A stretch of DNA of 64,000 bases from an uncultured Pelagibacteraceae bacterium (GCA_902610585.1 CACLWE010000001.1:46970-110969); one strand, 5' to 3'; counted from the stretch's first letter, positions 9,750 to 21,574 are shown. The notes: a model not told the origin generated them from the sequence alone. Translations and numbers: made by a program.

Positions 9750-10406
9750 CTAAAGAATTTTTTGTTTTGTTTTTTTCCAATCATCAAGAAAAGCTTTTAA
9801 ACCCTTATCTGTTAAGGGATGCTTATATAGCTTTTCAAGTGTTGCAGGCGGCAAGGTGACTACATCAGCACCAATCATTCCAGACTCTATTACATGATCA
9901 ACAGTTCTAACTGAAGCAACTAATATTTTTGTTTTAATATTTTTATAATTTGAATATATCGCTTTGATTTCTCTAATTAGGTTCATTCCATTTTCACCTA
10001 TATCATCTAATCGTCCAACAAATGGAGATATATATGTTGCTCCACATTTAGCAGCAATTAATGCCTGCGCAGCTGAAAAACATAGGGTTACATTGGTCTT
10101 GATTTTTTTGCTGCTTAGTATCTTACAAGCTTTAAGACCTTCTTCTGTTAAAGGTAACTTGATAACAATATTTTTGGATATTTTTGATAGTATTTTTGCT
10201 TCTGCAATCATTCCCTTGCATTCAATGGCTGTAACTTCAGCACTAATCGGCCCTTTTATCATTTTAGAAATTTCTTTAAGTATTTTTTTAAAATCTTTTC
10301 CTGATTTGGCCACTAATGATGGATTGGTTGTAATTCCATTAATCAAGCCGGTTTCTTTAAATTCTCTAATTACTTCTACATCTGCTGTATCTAAAAAGAA
10401 TTCCAT
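9750..10406 (-). CDS. tal: Transaldolase / fructose-6-phosphate aldolase family protein
   Basis: This 218-residue protein belongs to the short TalC/FSA-type transaldolases. The opening [16 protein letters not shown] and GITTNPSLV are diagnostic. The Schiff-base lysine is Lys83 in [13 protein letters not shown], and [10 protein letters not shown] and ILVASVRT complete the barrel. It moves dihydroxyacetone units in the non-oxidative pentose phosphate pathway; short homologues may act as transaldolase or as fructose-6-phosphate aldolase, which sequence alone does not separate. It is the first gene of a minus-strand run ahead of xerC and divergent from priA. Confidence 0.93.
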   Translation of the reverse strand: MEFFLDTADVEVIREFKETGLINGITTNPSLVAKSGKDFKKILKEISKMIKGPISAEVTAIECKGMIAEAKILSKISKNIVIKLPLTEEGLKACKILSSKKIKTNVTLCFSAAQALIAAKCGATYISPFVGRLDDIGENGMNLIREIKAIYSNYKNIKTKILVASVRTVDHVIESGMIGADVVTLPPATLEKLYKHPLTDKGLKAFLDDWKKTKQKIL

Positions 10407-10464
10407 AACAAATAATATTTTGACTGATATATTTATATCATAGTTAGAGATTCAAACAAAATTT

Positions 10465-12459
10465 ATGAATAAAATTATTTACTATATAGATGTCTTATTA
10501 GCTCACAATGTAAGTGAAGAATTTACCTATAAGCATGAAACGATTGAAAAACCTAGAGTCGGAATGATTGTTTTAGCTCCTTTGCGCTCAGGAAAAAAAA
10601 TTGGAGTTATCACCAAAGTAAACAGTGTTTTAAATGATTCAAAAATAAAGTTGAAATTTATAAAAGAAATTTCACCCGAATATAGACTGAATTCAAAAAT
10701 GATAAAGTTTTTAAATTGGGTTAGTAATTACAATTTAATTGATAGAGGGCTAGTTCTCAAAATGATTTTGTCGCATAGTAAATTTTATTTTAAGAAGAAA
10801 AAAACAAAAGAACTCACTTCGAATATTAAAAAAAATGTTAAGGCAATAAAGCTAAGTTTGGAGCAAAAAAGGGCGTCTCAAGATATACTAAAAATTTTCC
10901 AACAACGAAATTTTAAGTCTGTCCTACTTGATGGTGTTCCTGGATCTGGAAAAACAGAAGTTTATTTTGATGTTATAAAAAAATTTATTAAAGACGGTGA
11001 ACAAGTTTTAATTATGTTTCCAGAAGTTTCATTGACAGGAGATTTTGTAAATAGAATTGAAGAAAGATTTGGGTTTTCACCAGTAGTTTGGCACTCAAAG
11101 ATAAGTACTGCTTATAAAACAAAAGCATTAAAGAGCATTATTGATGGTACTTCTCAAATTATTATTGGTGCTCGTTCTTCTTTATTTCTACCATACAAAA
11201 ACCTATCAATGATTGTCTTAGATGAAGAACATGACAGCTCTTATAAACAAGAAGAACAAGGTATATACCACGCACGGGATATGTCAGTTGTTAAGAGTTC
11301 AATAGAAGATATTCCAATTATTTTAACAAGCGCTACCCCATCACTCGAGACAATTTTTAATGTGATGAATAAAAAATATAATAAAGTTTCGATTAAAAAT
11401 AAGTATTTTAATCAAGAAGAAAATGAAATTTTCATAGTTAATATGAAAAAAGAAAAATTAAAAAAAGATCAATGGTTATCTGAAAGACTCATTAAAGAAA
11501 TCAGTCAGACATTGAATAAGAAACAGCAGACATTGCTTTATATCAACAAAAGAGGATATGCACCCGTAATTATTTGTAAGTCATGTGGGCATAAAATCAC
11601 ATGTAAAAACTGCTCAAGCTACTTAGTAGAACATTTAAAGAATAAAAAATTACTATGTCATCACTGCGGTCATAGTATTTTTACAAAGGGCTTAGAATGT
11701 CCTTCATGTCAAAATAATGATAGCCACTTTATTGATTATGGAGCTGGCGTTGAAAAGATATTTACAGAAATTTCAAAAACTTTTCCCTTGGCAAAGATAT
11801 GCCTATTCTCTAGTGATCATATAAAATCACAAGATGAATTAGAAATTAAGGTAAAACAAATTAAAGATCATGAATACGATATTATTATTGGAACTCAACT
11901 TATAACTAAAGGTTATCATTTTCCTAGCCTTGCATGTGTTGGAATAATTGATGCTGACATGACATTGAAAGGTGGTGATCTGAGAGCTTCTGAAAAAACT
12001 TATCAGGCCTTATACCAAGTATCTGGAAGAGCAGGACGGGCTCAAACAAAAGGAAGAGTAATTATTCAAACATATTATCCTGAAAACGAAACTATTCAGT
12101 CTCTTGCAAAATTAGATCGAGATGCATTTTATGAAAATGAAATATATTATCGCAAACTTAATAATCTTCCACCCTCAGGAAAAATGGCAGCAATAATTGT
12201 TAGTGGAAATAATATTGCCAAGGTGAGGGAGCAATGCAGTATCATGTTTGGTTCTATTCCAAATATTTCAGAACTTGAAATATATGGTCCAGCCCCAGCC
12301 CCATTGTCCAAGTTAAAAGGACGCCACAGGCAGAGATTTTTGATACATGACAAAAAAGCCAGAAATATGCAAAAAATAGTCAATGCTTGGCTCAAGAATT
12401 CCAAATCATTATCTAGCGTAAACATATCTGTGGATATCGACCCGTTTAGCTTTGTATAA
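10465..12459 (+). CDS. priA: Primosomal replication restart helicase PriA
   Basis: This 664-residue superfamily 2 helicase reloads the replisome at stalled forks. The N-terminal DNA-binding domain covers about residues 1-110. The helicase core has Walker A GVPGSGKTEVYF (around 157-168), Walker B LDEEHDSSYK and the SATPSLET motif III. Two zinc clusters follow, with CKSCGHKITCKNC and CHHCGHS...CPSC supplying eight cysteines, then the GTQLITKGYHFP and SGRAGRAQTKGRV helicase motifs. It is somewhat shorter than the roughly 730 residues of the E. coli enzyme, but no core motif is missing. It sits just upstream of atpH in the same direction. Confidence 0.97.
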   Translation: MNKIIYYIDVLLAHNVSEEFTYKHETIEKPRVGMIVLAPLRSGKKIGVITKVNSVLNDSKIKLKFIKEISPEYRLNSKMIKFLNWVSNYNLIDRGLVLKMILSHSKFYFKKKKTKELTSNIKKNVKAIKLSLEQKRASQDILKIFQQRNFKSVLLDGVPGSGKTEVYFDVIKKFIKDGEQVLIMFPEVSLTGDFVNRIEERFGFSPVVWHSKISTAYKTKALKSIIDGTSQIIIGARSSLFLPYKNLSMIVLDEEHDSSYKQEEQGIYHARDMSVVKSSIEDIPIILTSATPSLETIFNVMNKKYNKVSIKNKYFNQEENEIFIVNMKKEKLKKDQWLSERLIKEISQTLNKKQQTLLYINKRGYAPVIICKSCGHKITCKNCSSYLVEHLKNKKLLCHHCGHSIFTKGLECPSCQNNDSHFIDYGAGVEKIFTEISKTFPLAKICLFSSDHIKSQDELEIKVKQIKDHEYDIIIGTQLITKGYHFPSLACVGIIDADMTLKGGDLRASEKTYQALYQVSGRAGRAQTKGRVIIQTYYPENETIQSLAKLDRDAFYENEIYYRKLNNLPPSGKMAAIIVSGNNIAKVREQCSIMFGSIPNISELEIYGPAPAPLSKLKGRHRQRFLIHDKKARNMQKIVNAWLKNSKSLSSVNISVDIDPFSFV

Positions 12460-12543
12460 AATTCGAATTGCGACATTCCAATACTTGAAAAATATGAGAG
12501 TTAATGGTACGGAAAGAGTGAATTTTTAAGGAATTTCCACATA

Positions 12544-13104
12544 ATGGCTAACGCAAGTACAAGACAAGTCGCATCAGTTGATAGATATGCTAATGCATTA
12601 TTTCAGTTGGCAAAAGAGGCCAAAGTACTCGAAACTGTCTCTAGTGAACTTTTAAATTTAAAAAAAATACTGAATGAAGATGGTACTTTACTATCCATGG
12701 TTAAGAATCCTTCAATCAGCAAATCTAACAAATTTAATTTTTTTAATTCACTTTCTGAGAAAATTGAAATGTCCAAGCTGGCAAAAAATTTTATTGGAGT
12801 AATAATTAATAAAAATCGAATAAACTACTTAATGGATATAATTAATTCATTTGAGAAATTAATGTCTGGACTTAAGGGTGAGATGTCAGCAACAATTACT
12901 TCAGCTAAAGTTCTGAAAGAAGAAGAATTAAAACATATTAATGATAAACTCAAAGATAAGTTTAGTTCAGAATTTAATATTAACACTATAGTTGATGAGA
13001 CATTAATAGGGGGTCTTAAAATACAAGTTGGTAGTCAAATGATTGATAGCAGTATTAAAAATCAACTCCAAACATTAAAAGAAAAAATGAAAGAGGTCGC
13101 TTAA
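12544..13104 (+). CDS. atpH: F1 ATP synthase delta subunit
   Basis: This 186-residue protein is the peripheral stalk subunit that ties F1 to the b subunits. The N-terminal helical bundle starts with [13 protein letters not shown] and continues through FNFFNSL. The C-terminal part has [16 protein letters not shown] and ends with the family signature [25 protein letters not shown]. An AAGGAA ribosome site lies at about 12529-12534. It is the first gene of atpHAGDC, and its stop overlaps the atpA ATG by one base. The F0 genes are not in this window, as is normal for alphaproteobacteria, where F0 and F1 are separate operons. The 84-base leader after priA shows no convincing promoter. Confidence 0.97.
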   Translation: MANASTRQVASVDRYANALFQLAKEAKVLETVSSELLNLKKILNEDGTLLSMVKNPSISKSNKFNFFNSLSEKIEMSKLAKNFIGVIINKNRINYLMDIINSFEKLMSGLKGEMSATITSAKVLKEEELKHINDKLKDKFSSEFNINTIVDETLIGGLKIQVGSQMIDSSIKNQLQTLKEKMKEVA

Positions 13105-14630
13105 TGGACATACAACCATCAGAAATATCAAAAATACTCAAAGAAGAAATTAAAAATTTTGGATCTGACTCTGAAATTACAGAAGTTGGTCAAGTTCTTT
13201 CAATTGGAGATGGTATCGCAAGAATTTATGGTCTTGATAATGTTCAGGCCGGTGAAATGGTAATGTTTGATGATGGTACAAGAGGAATGGCCCTTAACCT
13301 GGAGGATGATAATGTAGGTGTTGTACTATTTGGAAGTGATGCAAATATTAAAGAAGGTGATACAGTTAAAAGGACAAACTCTATTGTTGATGTTCCAGTA
13401 GGTAAAGAGTTGCTAGGAAGAGTTGTGGACGCTCTTGGAAATCCTATAGATGGAAAAGGAAACATAGAGTCACAGAATAGAAGTCGTATTGAAGTTAAAG
13501 CGCCAGGTATAATACCAAGAAAATCAGTATCCGAACCAATGCAAACAGGTCTTAAAGCGATCGACAGCTTGATTCCAATTGGCAGAGGGCAACGTGAATT
13601 AATTATTGGTGACAGACAAACTGGAAAAACAGCAATTGCTATTGATACTATCATAAATCAAAAATCTATTAATGAGTCTGGCGATGAAACTAAGAAACTT
13701 TATTGTATTTATGTCGGTATAGGTCAAAAAAGATCTTCGATTGCTCAAACAGTGAAAGCCTTAGAAGACGCTGGTGCAATGGAATATACTACAGTTGTTG
13801 CAGCAACAGCAAGTGACGCTGCTCCACTACAATTTCTTGCTCCTTATACTGGTTGTTCAATGGGTGAATATTTCCGTGATAATGGAATGCATGCATTAAT
13901 AATTTATGATGATTTATCAAAACAGGCAGTAGCTTATAGACAAATGTCATTACTTCTTAGAAGACCTCCAGGACGTGAAGCATTTCCAGGAGATGTATTT
14001 TATCTTCACAGTAGATTACTTGAGAGAGCAGCCAAGATGAATGATGAAAATGGAGGTGGTTCACTAACAGCGTTGCCTGTGATTGAAACTCAAGCAAATG
14101 ATGTTAGTGCATTTATACCAACAAACGTGATTTCAATCACTGATGGTCAAATTTTTCTAGAAACTGAATTGTTTAACCAAGGTATCAGACCTGCAGTTAA
14201 TGTAGGTTTAAGCGTGTCACGAGTTGGTTCTGCAGCGCAAACTAAGGCGATGAAGAAGGTTGCAGGCTCGATAAAACTTGAACTGGCCCAGTACCGTGAA
14301 ATGGCAGCATTTGCCCAATTTGGTTCAGACCTAGATGCCTCGACTCAGAAGCTATTAAATAGAGGTTCAAAACTTACCGAACTATTAAAGCAAAACCAGT
14401 ATTCACCGATGACAATTGCAGAGCAAGTTGTTTCAATTTTTACTGGTGTGAACGGTTACTTAGATGATCTGGAGTTGAATCAGATAAGGGATTTCGAAAA
14501 AGATCTATTTGAACTTATAAAATCATCTCATTCAGATATTATTGAGTCTATCAATTCATCTGGAGACTTGAACGATGATACTTCCAGTAAATTAACATCA
14601 ATAATTGAAGAGTTTAAAAAAAATAGGTAA
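13104..14630 (+). CDS. atpA: F1 ATP synthase alpha subunit
   Basis: This 508-residue protein is the non-catalytic nucleotide-binding subunit of the F1 hexamer. An N-terminal beta-barrel (around residues 20-95) precedes the nucleotide domain. The P-loop [11 protein letters not shown] is near residues 169-179, [14 protein letters not shown] follows, and the alpha-subunit signature with its arginine finger is at [17 protein letters not shown]. The ATG overlaps the atpH stop, and atpG begins on the base after the atpA stop. Length and motifs are normal. Confidence 0.99.
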   Translation: MDIQPSEISKILKEEIKNFGSDSEITEVGQVLSIGDGIARIYGLDNVQAGEMVMFDDGTRGMALNLEDDNVGVVLFGSDANIKEGDTVKRTNSIVDVPVGKELLGRVVDALGNPIDGKGNIESQNRSRIEVKAPGIIPRKSVSEPMQTGLKAIDSLIPIGRGQRELIIGDRQTGKTAIAIDTIINQKSINESGDETKKLYCIYVGIGQKRSSIAQTVKALEDAGAMEYTTVVAATASDAAPLQFLAPYTGCSMGEYFRDNGMHALIIYDDLSKQAVAYRQMSLLLRRPPGREAFPGDVFYLHSRLLERAAKMNDENGGGSLTALPVIETQANDVSAFIPTNVISITDGQIFLETELFNQGIRPAVNVGLSVSRVGSAAQTKAMKKVAGSIKLELAQYREMAAFAQFGSDLDASTQKLLNRGSKLTELLKQNQYSPMTIAEQVVSIFTGVNGYLDDLELNQIRDFEKDLFELIKSSHSDIIESINSSGDLNDDTSSKLTSIIEEFKKNR

Positions 14631-15515
14631 ATGCCAAGTTTAGACGATCTAAAAAAACGAATTGGTAGCGTTAAGTCTACTCAAAAAATAACTAAAGCCA
14701 TGAAAATGGTTGCGGCTGCAAAATTACGGCGTGCCCAAGAGTCTGCTGAGTCAAGTCGTCCTTATTCTGAGACCATGGAAGATCTTATATCATCTATATC
14801 ATCTGGGTACTCTCCAACTTCAAATGAAAGAAATTTATTAACCGGAGATAATGAGGACTCAATTCATATGTTGATCCTCTTTACATCTGAGAGAGGACTA
14901 TGTGGTGGATTTAATTCAATTGTCACTAAATCACTTCGAGATAAAGTAGCAAGTCTTGAGGAGTCAGGCAAACAAGTAAAAATTATTTGTGTCGGAAAAA
15001 AGGGTTATGACATTATTAAAAGACAGCATGAAGAAAAAATTGTCGAAGTTGTTGATATGAGATCTGTTAAGTCTGCTTCTTATCAGGATGCAAAAAATAT
15101 AGCTGACAAAATAATAAAAATGTATTTTGACGAAGAATTTGATAAATGTTCTATCTTTTATAACAAGTTTAAATCAGTAATATCACAGATTCCGACTGAA
15201 CAACAAATTGTTCCAATTGATATTACTGAAAACGAGTCAGATACAACGAAAAATGACAATACTTTTTTTGAATTTGAACCTGGTGAGAGTGAAATACTCG
15301 ATGAACTACTCCCGCTGAACTTTACAATACAAATATTTAAAGCTTTACTAGAAAGTGCAGCTAGCGAACAAGGTGCTAGAATGAGCGCTATGGATAATGC
15401 ATCAAGAAATGCTTCTGATATGATTGATAATTTAACACTATTTTATAACCGTTCCAGACAAGCTGTTATTACTAAAGAGCTTATTGAGATAATTTCTGGA
15501 GCAGAAGCAGTTTAA
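14631..15515 (+). CDS. atpG: F1 ATP synthase gamma subunit
   Basis: This 294-residue protein is the rotating central shaft. The N-terminal coiled coil begins with DLKKRIGSVKSTQKITKAMKM, the Rossmann-like middle has ERGLCGGFNS, and the C-terminal helix carries ASEQGARMSAMDNASRNASDM with the usual rotor contacts. The ATG immediately follows the atpA stop and atpD starts 13 bases later behind an AAGGAG site. Nothing is odd. Confidence 0.98.
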   Translation: MPSLDDLKKRIGSVKSTQKITKAMKMVAAAKLRRAQESAESSRPYSETMEDLISSISSGYSPTSNERNLLTGDNEDSIHMLILFTSERGLCGGFNSIVTKSLRDKVASLEESGKQVKIICVGKKGYDIIKRQHEEKIVEVVDMRSVKSASYQDAKNIADKIIKMYFDEEFDKCSIFYNKFKSVISQIPTEQQIVPIDITENESDTTKNDNTFFEFEPGESEILDELLPLNFTIQIFKALLESAASEQGARMSAMDNASRNASDMIDNLTLFYNRSRQAVITKELIEIISGAEAV

Positions 15516-15519
15516 TTAA

Positions 15520-16956
<1,437 letters not shown>

Positions 16957-16961
16957 CTTGA

Positions 16962-17348
16962 ATGTCTGATCAATTTAACTATAAATTAGTAACACCTGAA
17001 AAAATATACCTTGAGGGTGATGCTCAAATGGTTGTCTTACCTGGTGCGGAGGGTGATCTTGGAGTGCTTCCAAATCACTCAAATATTATTACTTCTCTTA
17101 GGCCAGGAATCATAAAAGTAACTAATTCAGATCAAACACAATCATTGTTTGTTGAAGAGGGCTTTATTAAATTCTCTAACAACGAGCTACTTGTTATAGC
17201 TGTGGGTTTGGATGAAGAAGCTGCTCTAAATAATGATTTTATCAATGCTAAAATTGAGAATTATTCTTCAGCTCTTAATGCTGCTGATGAAGCCCAAAAA
17301 ATGAAAATTCAGAAAAAAATTGATAGTTTAAGACTTCTTTTAAATTAA
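16962..17348 (+). CDS. atpC: F1 ATP synthase epsilon subunit
   Basis: This 128-residue central-stalk subunit regulates rotation and ATP hydrolysis. The N-terminal beta sandwich is recognisable from KLVTPEKIYLEGDAQMVVLPGAEGDLGVLPNHSN, given here as its overlapping parts KLVTPEKIYLEG and GAEGDLGVLPNHS. The C-terminal hairpin is about 40 residues and includes NAADEAQKMKIQKKIDSL. It is the last gene of the F1 operon. Its 3' end overlaps the convergent rppH gene by four bases. Confidence 0.95.
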   Translation: MSDQFNYKLVTPEKIYLEGDAQMVVLPGAEGDLGVLPNHSNIITSLRPGIIKVTNSDQTQSLFVEEGFIKFSNNELLVIAVGLDEEAALNNDFINAKIENYSSALNAADEAQKMKIQKKIDSLRLLLN

Positions 17349-17815
17349 CCATCAATATTATTAATCTCTTTAAATATACTTGTATAAAGTCTTCTTTTAA
17401 AGGGAACGATTTTTTCAAGTATATTATCTTGTGTAGACCATTCCCATTTCTTAAATTCCGGTTTTTTTGTTTTAATATTTATATCTTCATCTTTTCCAGT
17501 AAAACTTATTATAAACCATTTTTGTTTTTGACCAATAAATCTACCTTTCCAAAGTTTTTTTCTTAAATAAGAAGGAAGTTTATAAAAATACCAAGTTTTA
17601 CATTCATATATAATTTTATAATTTTTTTTAATTCCAGTTTCCTCTTTCATTTCTCGTATAACAGCTGTTGCAGGGCTTTCCCCTTTATCAATTCCACCTT
17701 GTGGCATCTGCCAAGCTGATTTATCTTTATCAAATCTCTGTCCAATAAAAATTTGCTTTTTAGAGTTGAGTATGATCATTCCAACTCCTCTTCTATATCT
17801 TGGTTTTTGATCCAT
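17345..17815 (-). CDS. rppH: RNA pyrophosphohydrolase (Nudix)
   Basis: This 156-residue Nudix hydrolase strips pyrophosphate from RNA 5' ends and so triggers mRNA decay. RYRRGVGMIILN and WQMPQGGID are typical of RppH. The Nudix box runs from Gly40 to Ile62, with the metal-binding REMKEE at 54-59. FKKWEWSTQDNILEKIVPFKR near the C-terminus is the RppH-specific tail. Alphaproteobacteria usually carry rppH near ctpA, as here, with a 27-base gap between the ctpA stop and the rppH start. An alternative diadenosine polyphosphate hydrolase label applies to the same family. Confidence 0.95.
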   Translation of the reverse strand: MDQKPRYRRGVGMIILNSKKQIFIGQRFDKDKSAWQMPQGGIDKGESPATAVIREMKEETGIKKNYKIIYECKTWYFYKLPSYLRKKLWKGRFIGQKQKWFIISFTGKDEDINIKTKKPEFKKWEWSTQDNILEKIVPFKRRLYTSIFKEINNIDG

Positions 17816-17842
17816 TCTGTTCTATTGCTGAAAATATTAATT

Positions 17843-18991
17843 TTATTCAACTATCTTTTCTTTATCAAAAAGATCTAGAGCATAATTTAATTGATTATCG
17901 GTTTCTTCGTCCTCATCATAAATATATTCAACTTCAATATCTGGAGTTATTCCAACTCTATGAATAGAGTCACCAGAGGGTGTATAATAAAGCGCTGTTG
18001 TCATTCTGATGGCACTAGAATCTTTTAATGGAAAGATCGTTTGAACTGATCCCTTTCCATATGATTGTTCTCCAAGGATAATTGCGCGTTTGTGGTCTTG
18101 AAGCGCGCCGGCAACAATTTCAGAGGCTGATGCGGATCCCTGATTTATAAGAACAATAATTGGCTTATCGTTTGCAATGTCCCCACCTGACGCTGTAAAC
18201 CTTGATATATCATTTTTATCTCTTCCCTTTATTGATACAATTTCACCAGATTTTAGGAAGTTATTTGTAACTTTTGCCGATTGATCCAATAAACCACCAG
18301 GATTATTCCTTAAATCAATTATGTAGCCTTCAACATTATTTTTTCCGATACTGTTTGATAATTCTTTTACAGCATTTCTAATGCCTTTATCGGCTTGTTC
18401 ACTGAATGAAATTAATCTTATGTATCCAATGTTACCTTCAGCCTTAAATTTAACTGCTTGTACAGTTATAACCGCCCTTTTTAATGTCACATCTATGGGG
18501 TCTTCTTCTCCGATTCTAACCACTTTTATTGTTAATGATTTACCTACAGGCCCTCGTAAAAGTTCAACAGCTTCACTTAGTGTTAATCCAAGCACGTCAA
18601 TTTCATCAATATGTGTAATATAATCACCAGGGCGCATTCCTGCTCTCGCAGCCGGAGTGTCATCAATTGGGGAAATTACTTTTACATACCCGTTTTCCAT
18701 TGTTACCTCAATTCCAAGTCCCCCAAATTCGCCTTTAGTTTCTTCTTGCATATCAGTATAAATTTCTGAGTCCATATAGCTTGAAAATGGATCCAATGAT
18801 TGAAGCATACCGTTAATTGCGTATTCAATTACCTTCTCATCATCTATATCCTCGACATAATTACTTTTTATAATGTCAAAAACATCCCCAAAGACATCCA
18901 ATTTTTTATAAAGGTCTTGGTTATTTGCAGAGATATAATTAAAGCTAAAAAGTGATATAACAAACGATAGCGTAATAAACAAAATTTTCAT
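17843..18991 (-). CDS. ctpA: C-terminal processing peptidase (S41 family)
   Basis: This 382-residue protease begins with a signal peptide (LFITLSFVISLFSFNYISA, cleavage near residue 22), so it acts in the periplasm. A PDZ domain is at about 88-165 (GLGIEV through AGMRPGDYITHI). The peptidase S41 core contains GYIRLISF, IDLRNNPGGLL, then SASASE near residues 286-291 with the general-base Lys313 in YGKGSVQT. The Ser-Lys spacing matches Prc/CtpA enzymes. It starts two bases after rlmH. The EnvC-type M23 peptidase gene that often lies between rlmH and ctpA in this phylum is absent. Confidence 0.96.
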   Translation of the reverse strand: MKILFITLSFVISLFSFNYISANNQDLYKKLDVFGDVFDIIKSNYVEDIDDEKVIEYAINGMLQSLDPFSSYMDSEIYTDMQEETKGEFGGLGIEVTMENGYVKVISPIDDTPAARAGMRPGDYITHIDEIDVLGLTLSEAVELLRGPVGKSLTIKVVRIGEEDPIDVTLKRAVITVQAVKFKAEGNIGYIRLISFSEQADKGIRNAVKELSNSIGKNNVEGYIIDLRNNPGGLLDQSAKVTNNFLKSGEIVSIKGRDKNDISRFTASGGDIANDKPIIVLINQGSASASEIVAGALQDHKRAIILGEQSYGKGSVQTIFPLKDSSAIRMTTALYYTPSGDSIHRVGITPDIEVEYIYDEDEETDNQLNYALDLFDKEKIVE

Positions 18992-18993
18992 TT

Positions 18994-19428
18994 TTAAACT
19001 CTATGATATGGATGATTAGATACAATAGTAGCAGATCTATATATTTGTTCTAATAAAATTATTAGTGCAAATGAGTGCGTTAATGTCATTTTACTCAAAG
19101 AAATAACTTTATTACTTTTTTCTAGTATACCTTTCTTAATACCATCAGTACTGCCAACAATAAATTTCAAGTTTTTGAAATTATTATTAAATAAGAATAC
19201 TTTTAAGTCTTCAGTTGAAAAATGCTCACCTTTCTCGTCAAGGCTTACAAAACACTCATTGGCCTTCTTTTTAACTATTCTATTTTCAATTCCTTTATTA
19301 TTAATTTTTACTGTTTTTATATCAGTTATAATATTTCTAAACTGTGAAATACGTTTTATATAAATATCATGAAGTTGTTCTTCATGATCAAATTTAAATT
19401 TATCAAAATGTAGAATTTCAATTTTCAT
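18994..19428 (-). CDS. rlmH: 23S rRNA (pseudouridine-1915-N3)-methyltransferase
   Basis: This 144-residue SPOUT methyltransferase modifies helix 69 of 23S rRNA. The N-terminus (MKIEILHFDKFK) is diverged, but the middle LDEKGEHFSTEDLKVFL, the SAM-knot segment KFIVGSTDGIKKG and the C-terminal SLSKMTLTHSFALIILLEQIYR with closing NHPYHR are diagnostic. It lies 11 bases after rsfS, the usual alphaproteobacterial order. The body is shorter and more lysine-rich than enteric RlmH, in keeping with genome composition. Confidence 0.95.
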   Translation of the reverse strand: MKIEILHFDKFKFDHEEQLHDIYIKRISQFRNIITDIKTVKINNKGIENRIVKKKANECFVSLDEKGEHFSTEDLKVFLFNNNFKNLKFIVGSTDGIKKGILEKSNKVISLSKMTLTHSFALIILLEQIYRSATIVSNHPYHRV

Positions 19429-19439
19429 TTAAGGATCAA

Positions 19440-19763
19440 TTATTCAATTTCTGCGGACCACATATTTTCTAAGTTATAAAATTTTCTAATTTCATCTTTG
19501 AATAAATGTATAATAACGTCACCACTATCAATTACTATCCAGCCACTGTCTTGGTTTCCCTCGATTGATGGCAGTGTAATATTTAGACTTTTAAGCATTT
19601 TATGAACTGATTGGGAAATTGCGTTTATATGTCTATTTGATGTTCCAGTTGCAAATACTAAGTGGTCAGCTAGTGATGTTTTTTTAGATATATCTATTGA
19701 GACTATATCCAGAGCTTTATTATCCTCTAAATCACTTAATATTTTTTTTAGTATTTGAGTCAT
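19440..19763 (-). CDS. rsfS: Ribosomal silencing factor RsfS
   Basis: This 107-residue protein of the Iojap/RsfS family binds L14 and blocks joining of the ribosomal subunits when nutrients are short. Signature segments are DNKALDIVSIDISKKTSLADH, read as DIVSIDISKKTSLADHLVFA, then GTSNRHINAISQ, and the C-terminal GWIVIDSGDVIIHLF. Its ATG overlaps the nadD stop by four bases, so the two are translationally coupled. Confidence 0.96.
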   Translation of the reverse strand: MTQILKKILSDLEDNKALDIVSIDISKKTSLADHLVFATGTSNRHINAISQSVHKMLKSLNITLPSIEGNQDSGWIVIDSGDVIIHLFKDEIRKFYNLENMWSAEIE

Positions 19764-20317
19764 TTATTATTTCTAATGGCAGTTGATGACTCACTTTCAT
19801 TGAAGTCACGAATAAATATCCAAGCAGGTGATTTGGTAAATATTAACTTTGCATCAGATAATTTTATTTGGTTGTTTTTAAATTTTTCCGCAACTATAGA
19901 AGTAAGTGGATTATATAATTTTTCGTTACGATTAAATACAGCAATAGGCATTTGATTAAAAATATCTAAATAATTTTTCCATTTATCCATTTCTTCAAAA
20001 GAGTCGCTACCCATTAAAAATATGAACTCATCCTCGTTAAAGTTGGATTTGATATGTTTCAAGTTATCAATTAAATAATTTGAGTTAGTAATATCCTCAA
20101 AAAATTTCAGTTTAATATTGTTATTGCCTATTAGTTTTTTTGCTTGATTATTTCTGTCTTCAAATGACATATAATCATCCTTTTCCTTTAATGGATTTTG
20201 CTTTGTGATCATCCACCAGACTTCATCGAGATCAAAAATTTGAATTGCCTTTTCTGATAATTTTAAATGTCCTAAATGTGCTGGATTAAATGAACTTCCT
20301 AAAATGCCAATTTTCAT
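19760..20317 (-). CDS. nadD: Nicotinate-nucleotide adenylyltransferase
   Basis: This 185-residue nucleotidyltransferase makes deamido-NAD in NAD biosynthesis. The ATP-binding GSSFNPAHLGHL at residues 7-18 has the HxGH motif, WWMITKQNPLK follows, then FLMGSDSFEEMDKWKN. The C-terminal SESSTAIRN is the second nucleotide motif (the usual ISSTxIR). It abuts proA with no gap and overlaps rsfS by four bases. Confidence 0.96.
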   Translation of the reverse strand: MKIGILGSSFNPAHLGHLKLSEKAIQIFDLDEVWWMITKQNPLKEKDDYMSFEDRNNQAKKLIGNNNIKLKFFEDITNSNYLIDNLKHIKSNFNEDEFIFLMGSDSFEEMDKWKNYLDIFNQMPIAVFNRNEKLYNPLTSIVAEKFKNNQIKLSDAKLIFTKSPAWIFIRDFNESESSTAIRNNK

Positions 20318-21574
20318 TTACGGTCTAACCTGTCCATTTCCTCTCACTATATATTTATAAGTTGTCAGCCCTTCTAACCCAACTGGCCCTCTGGCGTGCA
20401 ATTTGCCAGTAGCAATTCCTATTTCAGCACCTAAACCAAATTCCCCTCCATCTGCAAACTGGGTTGAAGTATTATGCATAACAATTGCACTACCTACAGT
20501 ATTTAAAAACTTTTCAACTTTCTCTTTATCTTCAGAAATAATACTCTCTGTATGACCTGATCCATATGTAGCAATATGTTCTATTGCTTCATCTACCCCT
20601 TTAACAGTCTTTATAGATATTATTGCATCTAAATATTCTGTACCCCAATCTTCTTCGGATGCTTTTAGAACTTTGTCTGAGATTTTCATACATGCATTAT
20701 CTCCTCTTATTTCACAGCCCCCATTAATTAAATCAGTAATAATTTTTGGTAGATGAGTGTCGACACAGTTTTCATCAATTAATATAGTTTCAGCTGCACC
20801 ACAAATTCCAGTTCTTCTCAATTTTGCATTTTCAATGATTTTGCTTGCTATTTCTGTATCTGATGTTTCATCAACATATAAATGACATATTCCATCGAGA
20901 TGTCCAATAACAGGTATTTTTGCGGTGTCTTGAACTTTTTTTACCAAACCTTTACCGCCTCTAGGTACTACAACATCAATATATTTTCCCATTTTAGCAA
21001 GCATGTAATCTACTGCCGCTCTATCTGTGGTGCTTACATATTGAACAATATTTTCGCTAACAGAATTTTCCTTTAAAGCCCCTTGTATCGATTTTACCAT
21101 TTCTGAGTTAGTGTTAAAGCACTCAGATCCTCCTCTAAGTATTACGCTATTGCCAGCTTTTAGACATAAAACTGTCGCATCAACTGTAACATTTGGTCTG
21201 CTTTCATAAATAATTCCTATAACACCAAGAGGAACAGACACTCTTTCAACTAACATTCCATTTGGCCGTTTATTAGAATAAAGTTTGTTTCCAACTGGGT
21301 CTTCTAAAGAAATAACATTTTCAATTGACGACAATATTCCATCAAATCGTTTGTCATCTAGCATAAGTCGATCAACCATTGCATTTGAAAGACTATTTTC
21401 AGAGTTACTAATATCTAATGAATTAGCATCTAGAATATTTTTTTTATTCTTTTCTAAACTTACTATAATTGATTTTAAAATATTATTTTTATCTCTTTCG
21501 TTCAAAGACCTAATGTCTTTTGAGGCCCTAACACTGTTTTCACCCATCTTTTCTAATTCTAATTCAATACTCAT
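20318..21574 (-). CDS. proA: Gamma-glutamyl phosphate reductase
   Basis: This 418-residue NADPH-dependent enzyme reduces glutamyl 5-phosphate to the semialdehyde in proline synthesis. Diagnostic segments are RVSVPLGVIGIIYESRPNVT (around residues 110-129), LKAGNSVILRGGSE, VPRGGKGLV and the active-site Cys region RRTGICGAAETIL near residue 253. The end GPVGLEGLTTYKY is typical. It overlaps the proB stop by four bases, so the two steps, whose intermediate is labile, are co-translated. Confidence 0.98.
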   Translation of the reverse strand: MSIELELEKMGENSVRASKDIRSLNERDKNNILKSIIVSLEKNKKNILDANSLDISNSENSLSNAMVDRLMLDDKRFDGILSSIENVISLEDPVGNKLYSNKRPNGMLVERVSVPLGVIGIIYESRPNVTVDATVLCLKAGNSVILRGGSECFNTNSEMVKSIQGALKENSVSENIVQYVSTTDRAAVDYMLAKMGKYIDVVVPRGGKGLVKKVQDTAKIPVIGHLDGICHLYVDETSDTEIASKIIENAKLRRTGICGAAETILIDENCVDTHLPKIITDLINGGCEIRGDNACMKISDKVLKASEEDWGTEYLDAIISIKTVKGVDEAIEHIATYGSGHTESIISEDKEKVEKFLNTVGSAIVMHNTSTQFADGGEFGLGAEIGIATGKLHARGPVGLEGLTTYKYIVRGNGQVRP